Positions 34,925 to 44,762 of a stretch of 55,151 bases of DNA are shown piece after piece. Origin of the DNA: an uncultured Clostridium sp. (GTDB lineage Bacteria; Bacillota; Clostridia; Lachnospirales; Lachnospiraceae); the NCBI GenBank assembly GCA_947575275.1, contig CANPMS010000010.1, positions 1 to 55,151 of the forward strand. Direction: 5' to 3'. The notes under the pieces were generated by a model. It was not told the origin of the DNA. It did not search any database and worked only from the letters and a program-made list of their open reading frames with translations. Position 1 is the first letter of the stretch; every line of letters begins with the position of its first letter. A program made the position numbers and the translations under genes.

Positions 34925-35203
34925 AATTTCCTGTAAAGCAAAAAAACGCCTTTTCCTGCAAACAGGAAAAGAGCGCACATGCCAATTCAACCACCTATTA
35001 CTGCATACCATCATATGAGTTCCCGATAACGGCGGAAAACCGGCTGGGCTTACTGTTTCTTGCTGTACACAGGCAAGGTTCAGCCCGCAACTCAGGAGTG
35101 ATTTTCGCATCCGCTGTACCGACGCCGGTCTTCCACCCTCCCCGGCTCGCTTTCTGTCCTCCATACGGCGCTACTGTCTCCGTCATCGTCTTTCTATCTA
35201 TTC
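34925..35203 (-). promoter_or_regulatory. T-box leader of ileS
   Basis: On the minus strand the leader has a Stem I with the typical AGCGAGCCGG and GGTGGAAGACCGGC pattern, and an AUC specifier (plus-strand 35100-35102) for isoleucine inside GAAAATCACTCCTGAG. It has a variant T-box AGGTGGTT rather than AGGGTGGNACCGCG. The terminator has a stem of about 12 bp (CTTTTCCTG/CAGGAAAAG plus CGC/GCG) and seven T at 34940-34975. Uncharged tRNA-Ile would prevent termination. Confidence 0.85.
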
Positions 35204-35209
35204 TACCTT

Positions 35210-35238
35210 ATTATATTGACCGATAACAGAAATGTCAA
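35210..35238 (-). promoter_or_regulatory. Consensus promoter of ileS
   Basis: On the minus strand a perfect TTGACA (35233-35238) and TATAAT (35210-35215) are separated by 17 bases. It is back to back with the pncB promoter. Confidence 0.92.
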
Positions 35239-35261
35239 TTGTTAATTTCATGTCAATTCAA

Positions 35262-35290
35262 TTGTCTTTTTTGTTGTTTCATGCTATACT
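35262..35290 (+). promoter_or_regulatory. Promoter of pncB
   Basis: TTGTCT (35262-35267) and TATACT (35285-35290) are separated by 17 bases, about 28 bases before the expected Shine-Dalgarno AAAGGAG of pncB. Confidence 0.8.
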
Positions 35291-35324
35291 ACAAAACAAT
35301 ATTTACTTTAAAGGAGAACCCCAT

Positions 35325-36779
35325 ATGAACCAACGGAACCTGACTCTGCTGACAGACTTCTATGAATTGACGATGATGCAGGGCTATTTTAAGGAGAAAG
35401 ATGCCAATGAAACCGTCATCTTTGATGCCTTCTACCGCAGTAATCCGGGCGGCGGCGGATATGCCATCTGCGCCGGATTAGAGCAGGTGATTGAATATGT
35501 GCAGAACCTGCACTTTGACAAGGAAGATCTAGACTATCTGCGCACCACCGGTCTGTTTGATGAGAGCTTTTTGGAATACCTGAAAGAATTTCGCTTTACC
35601 GGAGATATTTATGCCATTCCTGAGGGTACGGTGGTCTTTCCCAGAGAGCCGCTTGTGAAGGTGATTGCACCCATTATGGAGGCGCAGTTCATTGAAACCG
35701 CGCTTTTGAATATTATCAACCACCAGTCCCTGATTGCCACCAAGGCGGCAAGGGTCGTTTACGCCGCTCAGGGCGATGGAGTGATGGAATTCGGTCTGAG
35801 GCGCGCTCAGGGACCTGATGCCGGAATCTATGGCGCTCGGGCGGCGATGATTGCAGGCTGTATCGGCACTTCCAACGTGCTCTGCGGGAAGCTGTTTGAT
35901 GTTCCTGTAAAGGGAACCCACGCCCATAGCTGGATTATGAGCTTTCCCGATGAGCTGACTGCTTTCCGCACCTATGCAAAGCTCTACCCTTCTGCCTGTA
36001 TCCTGCTGGTGGATACCTACGATACCTTAGGCTCCGGTGTTCCCAATGCCATTAAAGTGTTTACCGAGATGCGGGAGGCAAACATCCCCCTGACTTCCTA
36101 CGGAATCCGGCTGGACAGCGGTGATCTGGCATACCTGTCCAAAAAGGCAAAGAAGATGCTGGACGAGGCAGGCTTTACGGATGCGGTTATCTCTGCCTCC
36201 AATGATCTGGACGAGACGCTGATTGCATCATTAAAGATGCAGGGGGCAGCCATTAACTCCTGGGGAGTGGGAACCAACCTGATTACATCCAAGGAATGCC
36301 CATCCTTTGGCGGTGTATATAAGCTTGCCGCCATCATGGATAAAAAGACCGGGAAATTTATTCCCAAAATTAAGCTCTCGGAAAATGCGGAAAAGATTAC
36401 AAACCCGGGCAACAAGACTGTCCGCCGGATTTATGATAAGAATAACGGAAAGATTATTGCTGATTTAATCTGTCTGGTGGATGAAACATTTGACACAGAC
36501 AAATCTATGCTGCTGTTCGATCCTTCAGAAACCTGGAAAAAAACTCATCTGGCTCCAGGCAGCTACACCATGAGGGAGCTGATGGTTCCGGTATTCCGAA
36601 ACGGAAACTGCGTTTATGAATCTCCGAAAGTGATGGATATACAAAAATACTGCAAACAAGAGCTTTCCACCCTATGGGAAGAGTCTCTTCGTCTGGAGTT
36701 TCCCCACCGTGTTCATGTGGATTTGTCAAATGCACTGTGGCATATGAAGAACCGGCTGCTGGAAAGCTGCCAAATATAA
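35325..36779 (+). CDS. pncB: Nicotinate phosphoribosyltransferase
   Basis: NAD salvage enzyme converting nicotinate and PRPP to nicotinate mononucleotide. The 484-residue product starts MNQRNLTLLTDFYELTMMQG, the family's N-terminal signature. It has FGLRRAQGPDAGIYGARAAM (the arginine-rich phosphate site), GTHAHSWIMSFPDELTAFR, the catalytic-side SYGIRLDSGDLAYLS, and GVGTNLITSKECPSFGGVYK. Length is typical of the bacterial PncB/NAPRT group. The ATG has AAGGAG eight bases upstream; the longer frame starts inside the promoter. It is divergent from ileS and stands alone. Confidence 0.95.
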   Translation: MNQRNLTLLTDFYELTMMQGYFKEKDANETVIFDAFYRSNPGGGGYAICAGLEQVIEYVQNLHFDKEDLDYLRTTGLFDESFLEYLKEFRFTGDIYAIPEGTVVFPREPLVKVIAPIMEAQFIETALLNIINHQSLIATKAARVVYAAQGDGVMEFGLRRAQGPDAGIYGARAAMIAGCIGTSNVLCGKLFDVPVKGTHAHSWIMSFPDELTAFRTYAKLYPSACILLVDTYDTLGSGVPNAIKVFTEMREANIPLTSYGIRLDSGDLAYLSKKAKKMLDEAGFTDAVISASNDLDETLIASLKMQGAAINSWGVGTNLITSKECPSFGGVYKLAAIMDKKTGKFIPKIKLSENAEKITNPGNKTVRRIYDKNNGKIIADLICLVDETFDTDKSMLLFDPSETWKKTHLAPGSYTMRELMVPVFRNGNCVYESPKVMDIQKYCKQELSTLWEESLRLEFPHRVHVDLSNALWHMKNRLLESCQI

Positions 36780-36933
36780 CAAAGAAAACAGAGAATTTTA
36801 CCGTTCATTTTCTGTTCATAAAATGGTTACAAACTTTCTATATTGATGATAAACTTCTTTCACAATTACCTTTTATACTTAAATCATCAAATGAAGCTAC
36901 CAACTGCAATTTGATAAGTTTTTTTTCATAATC

Positions 36934-36956
36934 GCCGGCGATAGATAATCGCCGGC
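36934..36956 (+). terminator. Hairpin, possible pncB terminator
   Basis: GCCGGCGAT and ATCGCCGGC form a perfect 9-bp stem with a 5-base loop. The nearest T run (five T) begins seven bases later, so termination efficiency is uncertain. Confidence 0.5.
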
Positions 36957-36981
36957 TCCTCCCTTTTTATTGAAGAAAATA

Positions 36982-37009
36982 CCGGAGCCGCTGTGGTTCC
37001 GGCATTTTT
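36982..37009 (+). terminator. Intrinsic terminator before glgC
   Basis: CCGGAGCC and GGTTCCGG (one wobble) with loop GCTGT are followed by CATTTTT. It lies 200 bases after pncB and 95 bases before glgC. It could end pncB transcripts, or attenuate glgC if the glgC promoter is upstream. Confidence 0.6.
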
Positions 37010-37101
37010 ACTTTATAGGAAATCACGTCCTTTTCTATCATATTTCCAGGGCGAGTGGGACAAAATAGAGGAAAACATCAGAATCAAAAAGGGGGTATAT
37101 T

Positions 37102-38310
37102 ATGGCTAAAGAAATGATTGCCATGCTTCTTGCCGGCGGTCAAGGTTCCCGCCTGTACGCTTTAACTCAGAAGCTGGCAAAACCTGCAGTTCCTTTTGGC
37201 GGGAAGTACCGTATCATTGATTTTCCGCTCTCTAACTGCGTCAACTCCGGCATTGATACTGTGGGCATTCTGACCCAGTACCAGCCTCTGGTTCTAAACG
37301 AATATATCGGCAACGGCCAGCCCTGGGACTTAGACCGGCTTCACGGCGGCGTCCATATACTTCCGCCCTATCAGAAGGCAACGGGCTCCAACTGGTACAA
37401 GGGCACGGCAAATGCCATTTACCAGAACCTTCCATTTATTGAGCGGTATGAGCCGAAGTATGTCATTATTCTCTCTGGAGATCAAATTTGTAAACAGGAT
37501 TACAGCGATTTTCTCCGCTTTCACAAGGAAAAAAATGCAGAATTCAGCGTTGCGGTTATGGAGGTTCCGTGGGATGAGGCTTCTCGCTTCGGTCTGATGG
37601 TGACTGACGAAAATGATAAAATCACCCAGTTTCAGGAGAAGCCAAAACAGCCGAAATCCAATCTGGCCTCTATGGGTATCTATATTTTTAACTATGATAT
37701 TCTCCGTAAATATCTGATTGAGGATGAAGCAGACCCTAACTCTGAAAATGACTTTGGCAGCAATATTATCCCAAATCTTTTAAGGGACGGACGCCAGATG
37801 TATGCCTACCATTTCAGCGGCTACTGGAAGGATGTGGGAACCATCGCTTCTCTTTGGGAAGCCAATATGGAGGTTTTAGATCCGGAGCACAGCGGCATCA
37901 ACTTATTTGACAGCGCCTGGAAGATTTTTAGCCGCAACAGCGGTATGACGGGACACAAAATCAGCGGGGAGGCGGTGGTGGAGAACTCTATGATTACCGA
38001 TGGCTGCCGCATACATGGAAATGTAAAACACTCGGTTCTGTTCTCTGGCGTGCAGGTTGGTCCCGGCGCTGTGGTGGAGGATGCGGTAGTAATGGGCGGA
38101 ACCTCCATCAAGGCAGGGGCGGTGGTAAAACACTGCATTATCGCAGAAAATGTAATTATTGGGGAAAATGCCGTAGTGGGAGCTATGCCTGATGGTGATA
38201 CAAAGGGTGTGGCCACAGTCGGACCCGGCGTGGAGGTTGGTGCAGGTGCGAAAATCGGTTCCAACGCCATGGTAAGTAAGAATGTGAAAGGTGGTGAAGA
38301 ACAGTGGTAA
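37102..38310 (+). CDS. glgC: Glucose-1-phosphate adenylyltransferase catalytic subunit
   Basis: Makes ADP-glucose from glucose 1-phosphate and ATP, the committed step of glycogen synthesis. The 402-residue product begins [20 protein letters not shown] (nucleotide site) and has [20 protein letters not shown], the catalytic aspartate in [22 protein letters not shown] and [10 protein letters not shown]. It ends in a left-handed beta helix of hexapeptide repeats (from about residue 295). GlgD overlaps its end, so a GlgC-GlgD heteromer is expected, as in Bacillus and Clostridium. Confidence 0.96.
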   Translation: MAKEMIAMLLAGGQGSRLYALTQKLAKPAVPFGGKYRIIDFPLSNCVNSGIDTVGILTQYQPLVLNEYIGNGQPWDLDRLHGGVHILPPYQKATGSNWYKGTANAIYQNLPFIERYEPKYVIILSGDQICKQDYSDFLRFHKEKNAEFSVAVMEVPWDEASRFGLMVTDENDKITQFQEKPKQPKSNLASMGIYIFNYDILRKYLIEDEADPNSENDFGSNIIPNLLRDGRQMYAYHFSGYWKDVGTIASLWEANMEVLDPEHSGINLFDSAWKIFSRNSGMTGHKISGEAVVENSMITDGCRIHGNVKHSVLFSGVQVGPGAVVEDAVVMGGTSIKAGAVVKHCIIAENVIIGENAVVGAMPDGDTKGVATVGPGVEVGAGAKIGSNAMVSKNVKGGEEQW

Positions 38311-39449
38311 ATTCCAACGCAAACGCTCTGGGAATTCTGTTCCCAAACACCTATGATTCTCTGGTTCCTGATTTGGTCAGCGAACGGCTGATGGCATCCA
38401 TCCCTTTTGCGGCACGTTACCGAATAGTGGATTTTATTCTCTCCAGCATGGTAAACTGCGGAATCGACAATATCTCTGTTATCGTCCGCAAGAATTATCA
38501 CTCCCTGATGGATCACCTGGGATCCGGCAGAGAGTGGGATCTGACCCGCAAAAACGGCGGCTTAAATCTGGTTCCTCCATTCGCACAGAAAAATGTGAAA
38601 ATATATAATGGCCGCGTAGAGGCGGTTGCCAGCATTATTGAGTTTTTGAAAAAGCAGAAGGAGAAATATGTGGTGATGGCGGACACCCATATGGCTCTCA
38701 ATTTTGACTTTGGCGCGCTGATTCAGGAGCATATGTCAAACGGCGCTGACGTAACAATGGTTTACACCGAGGAGCCCCTTCCCCAGAGCGCCCTTGATGC
38801 AATGGACGGCAGCAATGATTTATACTACACTCTGGAAATCCAAGGCAGCCGCGTAACCGGGCTTCACATTAACTCCAAGAAAACCGGCATACAGAACTTT
38901 TCCTTAAATATCTCTGTTATGGAGCGGGAATTTCTGATTGAGCAGGTCAGCGCTGCATACTTTCAGGGACGATCCTATTTTGAACGTGATATTCTGGCGC
39001 CGAATCTGGACAAAATTCAGGTAAATGGGTTCCGCTATGACGGATATGTGGCGAGAATCTCTAATATGAGGAGCTATTTTGATGAGAATATGAAGATGCT
39101 GGATGATGCCAACGTAGATGCCCTGTTCTACCACGGAGCTCCCATCTATACAAAAATTCATGACGACCCCCCAACCCGTTATATGGATGGGGCAAAGGTT
39201 AAGAACGCCATGGTAGCAGACGGCTGTGTGATAGAGGGGGAGGTGGAAAATTGTGTGCTGTTCCGGGGCGTTAAGATAGGCAGAGGAGCAAAGGTTAAAA
39301 ATTGTGTGCTGATGCAGTCCACCTCAGTGGAAACCGGTGCAAGCCTGGAGTATGTGGTGACAGATAAAAATGTAACGATCACAGAATACAAGGAGCTGAA
39401 AGGCAACGGCTCCTTCCCGGTCTATGTGGCAAAATATAAGAAGGTCTAA
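38304..39449 (+). CDS. glgD: GlgD, regulatory partner of GlgC
   Basis: A 381-residue relative of GlgC starting at GTG and overlapping glgC by seven bases. It keeps the fold ([35 protein letters not shown]-terminal hexapeptide repeats). The N-terminal catalytic G-G-x-G-x-R loop is replaced by [14 protein letters not shown], so it should be inactive alone and modulate GlgC, as shown for Bacillus-type GlgD. No glgA or glgB is next to it; the operon appears to end at the inverted repeat at 39469. Confidence 0.94.
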   Translation: MVNSNANALGILFPNTYDSLVPDLVSERLMASIPFAARYRIVDFILSSMVNCGIDNISVIVRKNYHSLMDHLGSGREWDLTRKNGGLNLVPPFAQKNVKIYNGRVEAVASIIEFLKKQKEKYVVMADTHMALNFDFGALIQEHMSNGADVTMVYTEEPLPQSALDAMDGSNDLYYTLEIQGSRVTGLHINSKKTGIQNFSLNISVMEREFLIEQVSAAYFQGRSYFERDILAPNLDKIQVNGFRYDGYVARISNMRSYFDENMKMLDDANVDALFYHGAPIYTKIHDDPPTRYMDGAKVKNAMVADGCVIEGEVENCVLFRGVKIGRGAKVKNCVLMQSTSVETGASLEYVVTDKNVTITEYKELKGNGSFPVYVAKYKKV

Positions 39450-39468
39450 GGTGTGATATGAAAGGTCA

Positions 39469-39491
39469 GGAGCCAGCAATACGCTGGCTCC
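39469..39491 (+). terminator. Inverted repeat after glgD
   Basis: GGAGCCAGC and GCTGGCTCC form a perfect 9-bp stem with a 5-base loop, 20 bases after glgD. There is no T run, so it may stabilise or weakly terminate. The rest of the 253-base convergent gap holds a C8 run and an ACCAC/GTGGT repeat at about 39648-39667, with no gene. Confidence 0.5.
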
Positions 39492-39702
39492 CGGCTTGTA
39501 AAATCAGGGGGGTTATGGAAAATTATTTTCCCTGTTTCAACTTTTCTAAGTTTTCCTCATTCGCTTGTCCTCATTATGGAAAAAGTCCCCCCCCACCCCC
39601 GTCTTACGGCGAAGGACTATACTTTCAACCCGACCATTTATATACCACATATCGGTCAGTGGTAAACTTTCTTTTTTTATTTTCATCCGGCTGCTTTACA
39701 TC

Positions 39703-41130
39703 TCATTGCGAAAAATATGCGTCAAAGACGCTCCTTGCCACAGGCGCGGCGATCTGCCCGCCGGATCCGGACTCCTCCACAATCACAGTGATTACAAGCT
39801 TTGGGTCATCCGCTGGAGCAAACCCTGTAAACCAGGCATGGCTCTCTTTTCCCGTCTCAAATTCAGCCGAACCGGTCTTCCCCGCCACTGCATAATGCTC
39901 CGTTCGCACTGCGGATCCGGTTCCTTCCGTCACCACCTGCCGCATCAGCTGTGCCAGCGATTTTGCCTCAGAAGCGTTCATCAACGCTCCATAAGATGCC
40001 GGCAGAAACTTTTTAATCTCCTCACCTGCGGCATTCTCCACCCGGTCTATCACATAAGGCTTCATCAACACACCGCCGTTGGCGATTGCCGCAGTCAGCA
40101 TGGCATTATAAATCGGCGTCACCTGAGTCCCACCCTGACCGATGGAGGTCTGAAGCCGCTCCCATTCACTGGATTCAGCCGCCATAATGTACGAGCTTTT
40201 ATTGTATGCCAGCGTCAGAGGCAGCTGTGAATTGAATAAAAGACCGTCTGCCAGGCTTCGCACGCTCTCCGGCTCCAGCTCCATACCCAGGCTGGCAAAA
40301 GCCCCATTGCAGGAGTTGGCAAATGCCTCAGAAAGCGTCTGATGACCATGGGCATTTCCATGATAACAGGAGATTGTGTAGTCTCCGTATTCATATGCTC
40401 CGTCACAGTCAAATGTAAAATCCTCCCAGGTATCCGGGCGCTCTCTTATATATGCAAGCATCATCACAATCTTGAAGGTGGAACCGGGAGGATAAAGCCC
40501 CTGGGCTGCACGGTTCAAAAGCTGTGCCTGTGTATTCTCCCCGGAAACCAGGCTCTCCCACTGCTCGCCAAGGAGATTTGGGTCATACCCAGGTTTTGAC
40601 ACCATAGCAAGAATTTTACCGGTGTCCGGCTCCATCACAACCACTGCGCCATTTCTGTCCCCCAGCGCTTCCGATGCTGTCCTCTGCAATCTCACGTCAA
40701 GGGTTGTCACCACATTGTCTCCCACATTCTTAACCCCTGACAGCTCATTGACCGTGCGCTCCACAAGATTCACATGAGAACTGAGCAGGTAAAAATTCGC
40801 CAATGCCTCAAGCCCGGTCTTTCCCCGCTCCGAATATCCCACCGCATGGGCAAACATGGCACCATAAGGATATTCACGGGTTTCCGAGCCGTCTGCCGCC
40901 GATATGGTTCTGGCCAGCACATCACCACTTGAGCTTAAAATCTCTCCGCGCACAATCCGGTCTGAGAAACGGTCAAGCCGCGCATTATAAGAATTATTAA
41001 TTACATTCTCACTCTCCACCTGCAAAAAAAAGCCCATGTAGCCCAAAAGACAGACAAACAGCACCACCACCGCGTAGGTGACCACAAGAATACTTTGATT
41101 TGATTTTGGATTAGGACCTTGTCTCTTCAT
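39703..41130 (-). CDS. Class B penicillin-binding protein (transpeptidase)
   Basis: A 475-residue peptidoglycan transpeptidase with one N-terminal membrane helix (about 15-37), a short dimerisation domain and the penicillin-binding domain. Active-site motifs are the serine in YPPGSTFK, SxN in FANSCNGAF and KTG in VAGKTGSAEF. It is shorter than FtsI and has no PASTA domains, resembling PbpA-type proteins paired with RodA-like partners. The start behind GAGGAAGAAT overlaps the end of the SEDS gene by 20 bases, so the pair is translationally coupled and probably forms one glycosyltransferase-transpeptidase unit. Confidence 0.93.
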   Translation of the reverse strand: MKRQGPNPKSNQSILVVTYAVVVLFVCLLGYMGFFLQVESENVINNSYNARLDRFSDRIVRGEILSSSGDVLARTISAADGSETREYPYGAMFAHAVGYSERGKTGLEALANFYLLSSHVNLVERTVNELSGVKNVGDNVVTTLDVRLQRTASEALGDRNGAVVVMEPDTGKILAMVSKPGYDPNLLGEQWESLVSGENTQAQLLNRAAQGLYPPGSTFKIVMMLAYIRERPDTWEDFTFDCDGAYEYGDYTISCYHGNAHGHQTLSEAFANSCNGAFASLGMELEPESVRSLADGLLFNSQLPLTLAYNKSSYIMAAESSEWERLQTSIGQGGTQVTPIYNAMLTAAIANGGVLMKPYVIDRVENAAGEEIKKFLPASYGALMNASEAKSLAQLMRQVVTEGTGSAVRTEHYAVAGKTGSAEFETGKESHAWFTGFAPADDPKLVITVIVEESGSGGQIAAPVARSVFDAYFSQ

Positions 41131-42439
41131 ATTCTTCCTCATCATTCTTTTTCAGAATATACAGCCCTTGTATCACTCCAAAGAGGATAAATGTACTGAG
41201 AACCGAACTGCCGCCGTAGCTGACAAAGGGCAGCGTCACTCCAGTGGAAGGGATAAATTTCGTCACGCCCCCCACAGTCAGGAAAACCTGTACCGCATAC
41301 ACAATGCCAAGACCAAACGCAATCAGCTTATAGAACACTGCCTGCATCTTTGCCGCCAGCATTACAAACTGCAAAAAGCAGCCCAGGCACACCAGCAGCA
41401 CGCAAACTGCAAAAATCGCGCCCATCTCCTCAGAGACGGCAGCAAAAATAAAATCCTTTTCTACCACCGGAATCTTATATGGCATACCCTGATAAAGTCC
41501 CATTCCAAACCACCCTCCGGTGCCGATTGCAAATAGTGACTGGGTAATCTGGTATCCGCGGTTATCAATATCCTCCCAGGGATTTCTCCATGCCAGAACT
41601 CTCGTCCTCACATGGCCAAACAGTGCGTAGGCAAGCGCTGATGCGCCGCAGCCGCTGGCAATCCCCCCAATCAGATACCACCAGTTCGCCGTGGCAGCAA
41701 ACAGCATGGCAAGATAAGTGATAAAGAAAATCAGGGCGCTTCCCAGATCCTTTGACAATACCAGTACCAGCACATGAGCTGCCGCCATAGCCGTTGTTAT
41801 CATTACTGTCTTAACATCTGTGGAACGGTAAAACATAGTCGCCGTAAAAAATACAAAACTGATTTTTACAAACTCTGACGGCTGAAAACGAAATCCGCCA
41901 ATATTGATGGAAAGCTGGGCGCCAAAGCTGTTGTTTCCCACCAGCCACACTGCAATAAGAAATGCCAGTCCCAAAACACCGTAGAGCCACGGAATCCGTG
42001 AGAGCTGCCATACTCGGTCCATAATAAACGGGATAATCCAGGTGACAAGGGCCGACACTGCCACAACCAGAAACTGACGCACTGACTTTTCATAGGAAAT
42101 CCGGGTCAGCATAATAAAGCCCACACAGAGAAGCATACACATATTATTCACAAGAATCCGGGAGGCATTGCGGTAAAACAGCCTGTAAAGCCCTGTATAA
42201 GTCAGAAAGAATACAAGCTGAGCCAGATAAAGCAGAATCATCCGCTCATCCCCCGACTTCAGCAATAAAATCACATAGGCAGCAAAATGCACAAGAAGCA
42301 TCACCACAGTCTGCTTTGCACAGACACGGTTCTGCCGGTATTCCTCATGAAACCGGAAATAGTTGAAATTCCAGTAGGTATAAACTGCCATTAAAAGTAT
42401 CATCAGATACTTGGAAACCTCAATCATTACGTTGACCAT
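41111..42439 (-). CDS. SEDS-family peptidoglycan glycosyltransferase (FtsW/RodA/SpoVE)
   Basis: A 442-residue multi-pass membrane protein with about ten hydrophobic segments. SEDS proteins polymerise lipid II into glycan strands. Family motifs are FQPSEFVKISFVFF, SKDLGSALIFFITY, the extracellular loop YQITQSLFAIGTGGWFGMGL with KDFIFAAVSEEMG, and STGVTLPFVSYGGSS. An N-terminal extension of several helices precedes the core. The product overlaps the class B PBP, its likely partner. Whether it serves division, elongation or sporulation cannot be told from sequence alone. Confidence 0.93.
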   Translation of the reverse strand: MVNVMIEVSKYLMILLMAVYTYWNFNYFRFHEEYRQNRVCAKQTVVMLLVHFAAYVILLLKSGDERMILLYLAQLVFFLTYTGLYRLFYRNASRILVNNMCMLLCVGFIMLTRISYEKSVRQFLVVAVSALVTWIIPFIMDRVWQLSRIPWLYGVLGLAFLIAVWLVGNNSFGAQLSINIGGFRFQPSEFVKISFVFFTATMFYRSTDVKTVMITTAMAAAHVLVLVLSKDLGSALIFFITYLAMLFAATANWWYLIGGIASGCGASALAYALFGHVRTRVLAWRNPWEDIDNRGYQITQSLFAIGTGGWFGMGLYQGMPYKIPVVEKDFIFAAVSEEMGAIFAVCVLLVCLGCFLQFVMLAAKMQAVFYKLIAFGLGIVYAVQVFLTVGGVTKFIPSTGVTLPFVSYGGSSVLSTFILFGVIQGLYILKKNDEEEYEETRS

Positions 42440-42453
42440 AATACTCCTGTCCC

Positions 42454-44646
42454 TTATTCCACCCCGCGCTTAAAATGACCGCGGGTAAAATCTGAAAACG
42501 GCGGTGAAGTCTTTTTTCCCCGAAGAAATCCGTCTGCAAATGCCCCAATAATCTCCGCTGTCTGCCGGGGCGTCTCCATGGTAAAGGAGAGGCGCAGCAC
42601 GGAAGGATTCAGCCTTTTCACAAGCTTCTCCTGTCCCAGAAGAGACAGCGGAGTGGGATTATAAATCGTGTTACAACAGAACCGGCAGTGGTTTTTCACC
42701 GGAATCTCCTTCCCCATCCGATCCCGCATCTTCAAAAGCTCCGGCTTTTTGGTACAGCCCTTTGTCGTCCGCACGATGCACTGTGCAGATACCATGGCAG
42801 GCAGATGTCCATAAACCACCAGTTCCATTCCCTCACAGCCAATCTCCTCCAGCTCTCTGCTGTTTAGCTCAAACGGCAGCGTCATTCTGGAGATTCCTGC
42901 CCTTGTCATCTGAAACGCCGCCAAATGATTCATCACATACAGATTCGCGTCTGATACCATTGAAATCCCCTCAAGCCCCTGCTCCCGGAGAAATACAATT
43001 TCATCCAGGGAACGAAGTACCATCTCGTCAAAGCCTGCTGTTCTCAGCTCCTGTGAATGTGCTGTTAAATATTGTTCGGCATGGGTGCGGAAAATATGCG
43101 GCAAAAGAAGTCCGCAACGCTTTCCCGCGTTATGACAGGCATTGACAGACTCTGCCCAAAGTTCTGCCCCAAAACCTGCGGTATCCAGATACACCTCGTC
43201 CACATCGGGAGATTCCAGCGCTGTTTTCAGCGTTTCGGGCTCCTCCAGGGAAACATGAAGTCTTGTCCCGGATTTTTGGTTCGATGAGAGAATTACTGCA
43301 CCGCCGATACTGCTCTTAACAATATTCTGCTGCCTTCGGTACGGGGAAAGGACAGCCTCTGTAAGGGCCTCAAACCCTTTTCTGCGCAGCTCATTTAACG
43401 ACTGAACCGGCAAAAATCCATGACCTTTTATCTCAGCTGTCAGCTCCTGAAAAAAGAACGGCGAATTCCCGGTTTTATTTATCTGCTTTAAAAGCTTCTC
43501 TTCCGTCAAAGGCTGGTTCTGGGCAGTCTGAACAACATCTCCCTCCGCAACCGCCCGGACATCGCCGGATACCAGCTCCAGCCTCACCGGCTGACCCTCA
43601 CATGCCAGCACATGGCCGCAGACCGGCTTCTGCTTTCTCTTGTTCACATACTCCGCGTCGAGACGTTCAAGCAGCGTCTGATCCGTCTTACGGAAAGACG
43701 GCTTTTCCTTAAGCGCCATCATCTCCCTTCCATTGTACGTCTCATAGTAGCCGTCTGAAAAGCCTCCTCTGTCAAACAGATCCAGAAGCATCTGCCGATC
43801 CCCGGGCTCCACATGGTATCCCCCTCTTCCACGCTCCAGATAGTAATCCACATACTTGCGGTAGATGCTGACCACACCTGCCGTGTAGCGCGGGCTCTTC
43901 ATCCGACCCTCAATTTTCAGAGAGTATACGCCCGCATCGATAATATCCGGCAGAATATCCAACGTACACAAATCCTTCATACTCAGCAGATAACGGTCAT
44001 GATTTTTATGGTGATTACCGCTCTGCTTCTCTCCCGTTACCTCATATGGCAGACGGCAGGGCTGGGCACACCGCCCCCGGTTACCGCTGCGTCCGCCAAT
44101 CAGGCTGCTTAAAAGACACTGACCAGAATAACAGTAACAGAGGGCGCCATGGATAAAACTCTCCACTTCCACATCTGCCTTCTCATGAATCTGCGCCAGC
44201 TCCTCAAGAGACAGCTCCCTCGCTGTCACCACCCGCGATGCCCCCAGCTCTTTTAGCAGCTTTGCACTCCGGTATCCGGTCACTGTCATCTGAGTGCTGG
44301 CATGGATTGGAAGTTCGGGAAACTTTCTTCTGACAAACTCCCACACTCCCAGATCCTGTACAATTACTGCGTCAAGCCCCTGCACATAACAGGGATTCAG
44401 AAAATCAAAAAGCTGGTTCAGCTCGTCAGGCTTTACCAGAGTGTTCACGGTCATATAGAGCTTACGACCGTGAAGATGGGCATAATCAATTGCCTCCAGC
44501 AGCCGTTCCTCCTCAGGATTATCTGCATAGGCCCGCGCCCCAAACCGGCTGCCGCCCATATAGACTGCATCTGCCCCTGCATTGATCGCCGCTACCATAC
44601 TCTCCATTGACCCGGCAGGCGCCAGGATTTCCACTTGTGGTTTCAA
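42454..44646 (-). CDS. Peptidase U32 family protein, RlhA-like
   Basis: A 730-residue member of the U32 family. The N-terminal barrel starts VEILAPAGSMESMVAAINAG and has the family signature ESFIHGALCYCYSGQCLLSS with GNRGRCAQPCRLPYEV. The conserved cysteines probably hold an iron-sulphur cluster. A DUF3656-like middle and a second U32-like part follow (SAQCIVRTTKGC, HCRFCCNTIYNPTP). Relatives such as RlhA and TrhP hydroxylate 23S rRNA or tRNA rather than cut proteins, so an RNA-modifying role is likely. The start codon is TTG, five bases after AGGAGG. Confidence 0.9.
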   Translation of the reverse strand: MKPQVEILAPAGSMESMVAAINAGADAVYMGGSRFGARAYADNPEEERLLEAIDYAHLHGRKLYMTVNTLVKPDELNQLFDFLNPCYVQGLDAVIVQDLGVWEFVRRKFPELPIHASTQMTVTGYRSAKLLKELGASRVVTARELSLEELAQIHEKADVEVESFIHGALCYCYSGQCLLSSLIGGRSGNRGRCAQPCRLPYEVTGEKQSGNHHKNHDRYLLSMKDLCTLDILPDIIDAGVYSLKIEGRMKSPRYTAGVVSIYRKYVDYYLERGRGGYHVEPGDRQMLLDLFDRGGFSDGYYETYNGREMMALKEKPSFRKTDQTLLERLDAEYVNKRKQKPVCGHVLACEGQPVRLELVSGDVRAVAEGDVVQTAQNQPLTEEKLLKQINKTGNSPFFFQELTAEIKGHGFLPVQSLNELRRKGFEALTEAVLSPYRRQQNIVKSSIGGAVILSSNQKSGTRLHVSLEEPETLKTALESPDVDEVYLDTAGFGAELWAESVNACHNAGKRCGLLLPHIFRTHAEQYLTAHSQELRTAGFDEMVLRSLDEIVFLREQGLEGISMVSDANLYVMNHLAAFQMTRAGISRMTLPFELNSRELEEIGCEGMELVVYGHLPAMVSAQCIVRTTKGCTKKPELLKMRDRMGKEIPVKNHCRFCCNTIYNPTPLSLLGQEKLVKRLNPSVLRLSFTMETPRQTAEIIGAFADGFLRGKKTSPPFSDFTRGHFKRGVE

Positions 44647-44762
44647 AATTTCCTCCTTCTTGTCTCACATAGGACAATTTTCCATGAGAGAAGAGGGTGT
44701 TCCTGTCTCCACGAAACACCCCCGCCTCTGTATTTTTGCGGACGCTTCTGTCCGCACCATGC

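Larger units (their letters stand above)
36780..37101. other. Gap between pncB and glgC with hairpins
   Basis: No gene is seen. The left half is AT-rich. The right half has two plus-strand hairpins, annotated separately. Beyond them is a copy of the TTTTTACTTTATAGGA arm (37005-37020). A Shine-Dalgarno GGGGG lies directly before glgC. A TATCAT at about 37036 could be a -10 but has no good -35. Confidence 0.6.

Noticed and set aside
35231..35260. Two direct copies of ATGTCAATT 18 bases apart between ileS and pncB as an operator
   Set aside because: The first copy contains the -35 (TTGACA on the minus strand) of the ileS promoter, which explains it; the second may be chance in AT-rich sequence.
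39588..39670. Regulatory site around the ACCAC/GTGGT inverted repeat between glgD and the PBP gene
   Set aside because: It lies between convergent gene ends where no promoter is needed, and has no clear T run for a terminator.
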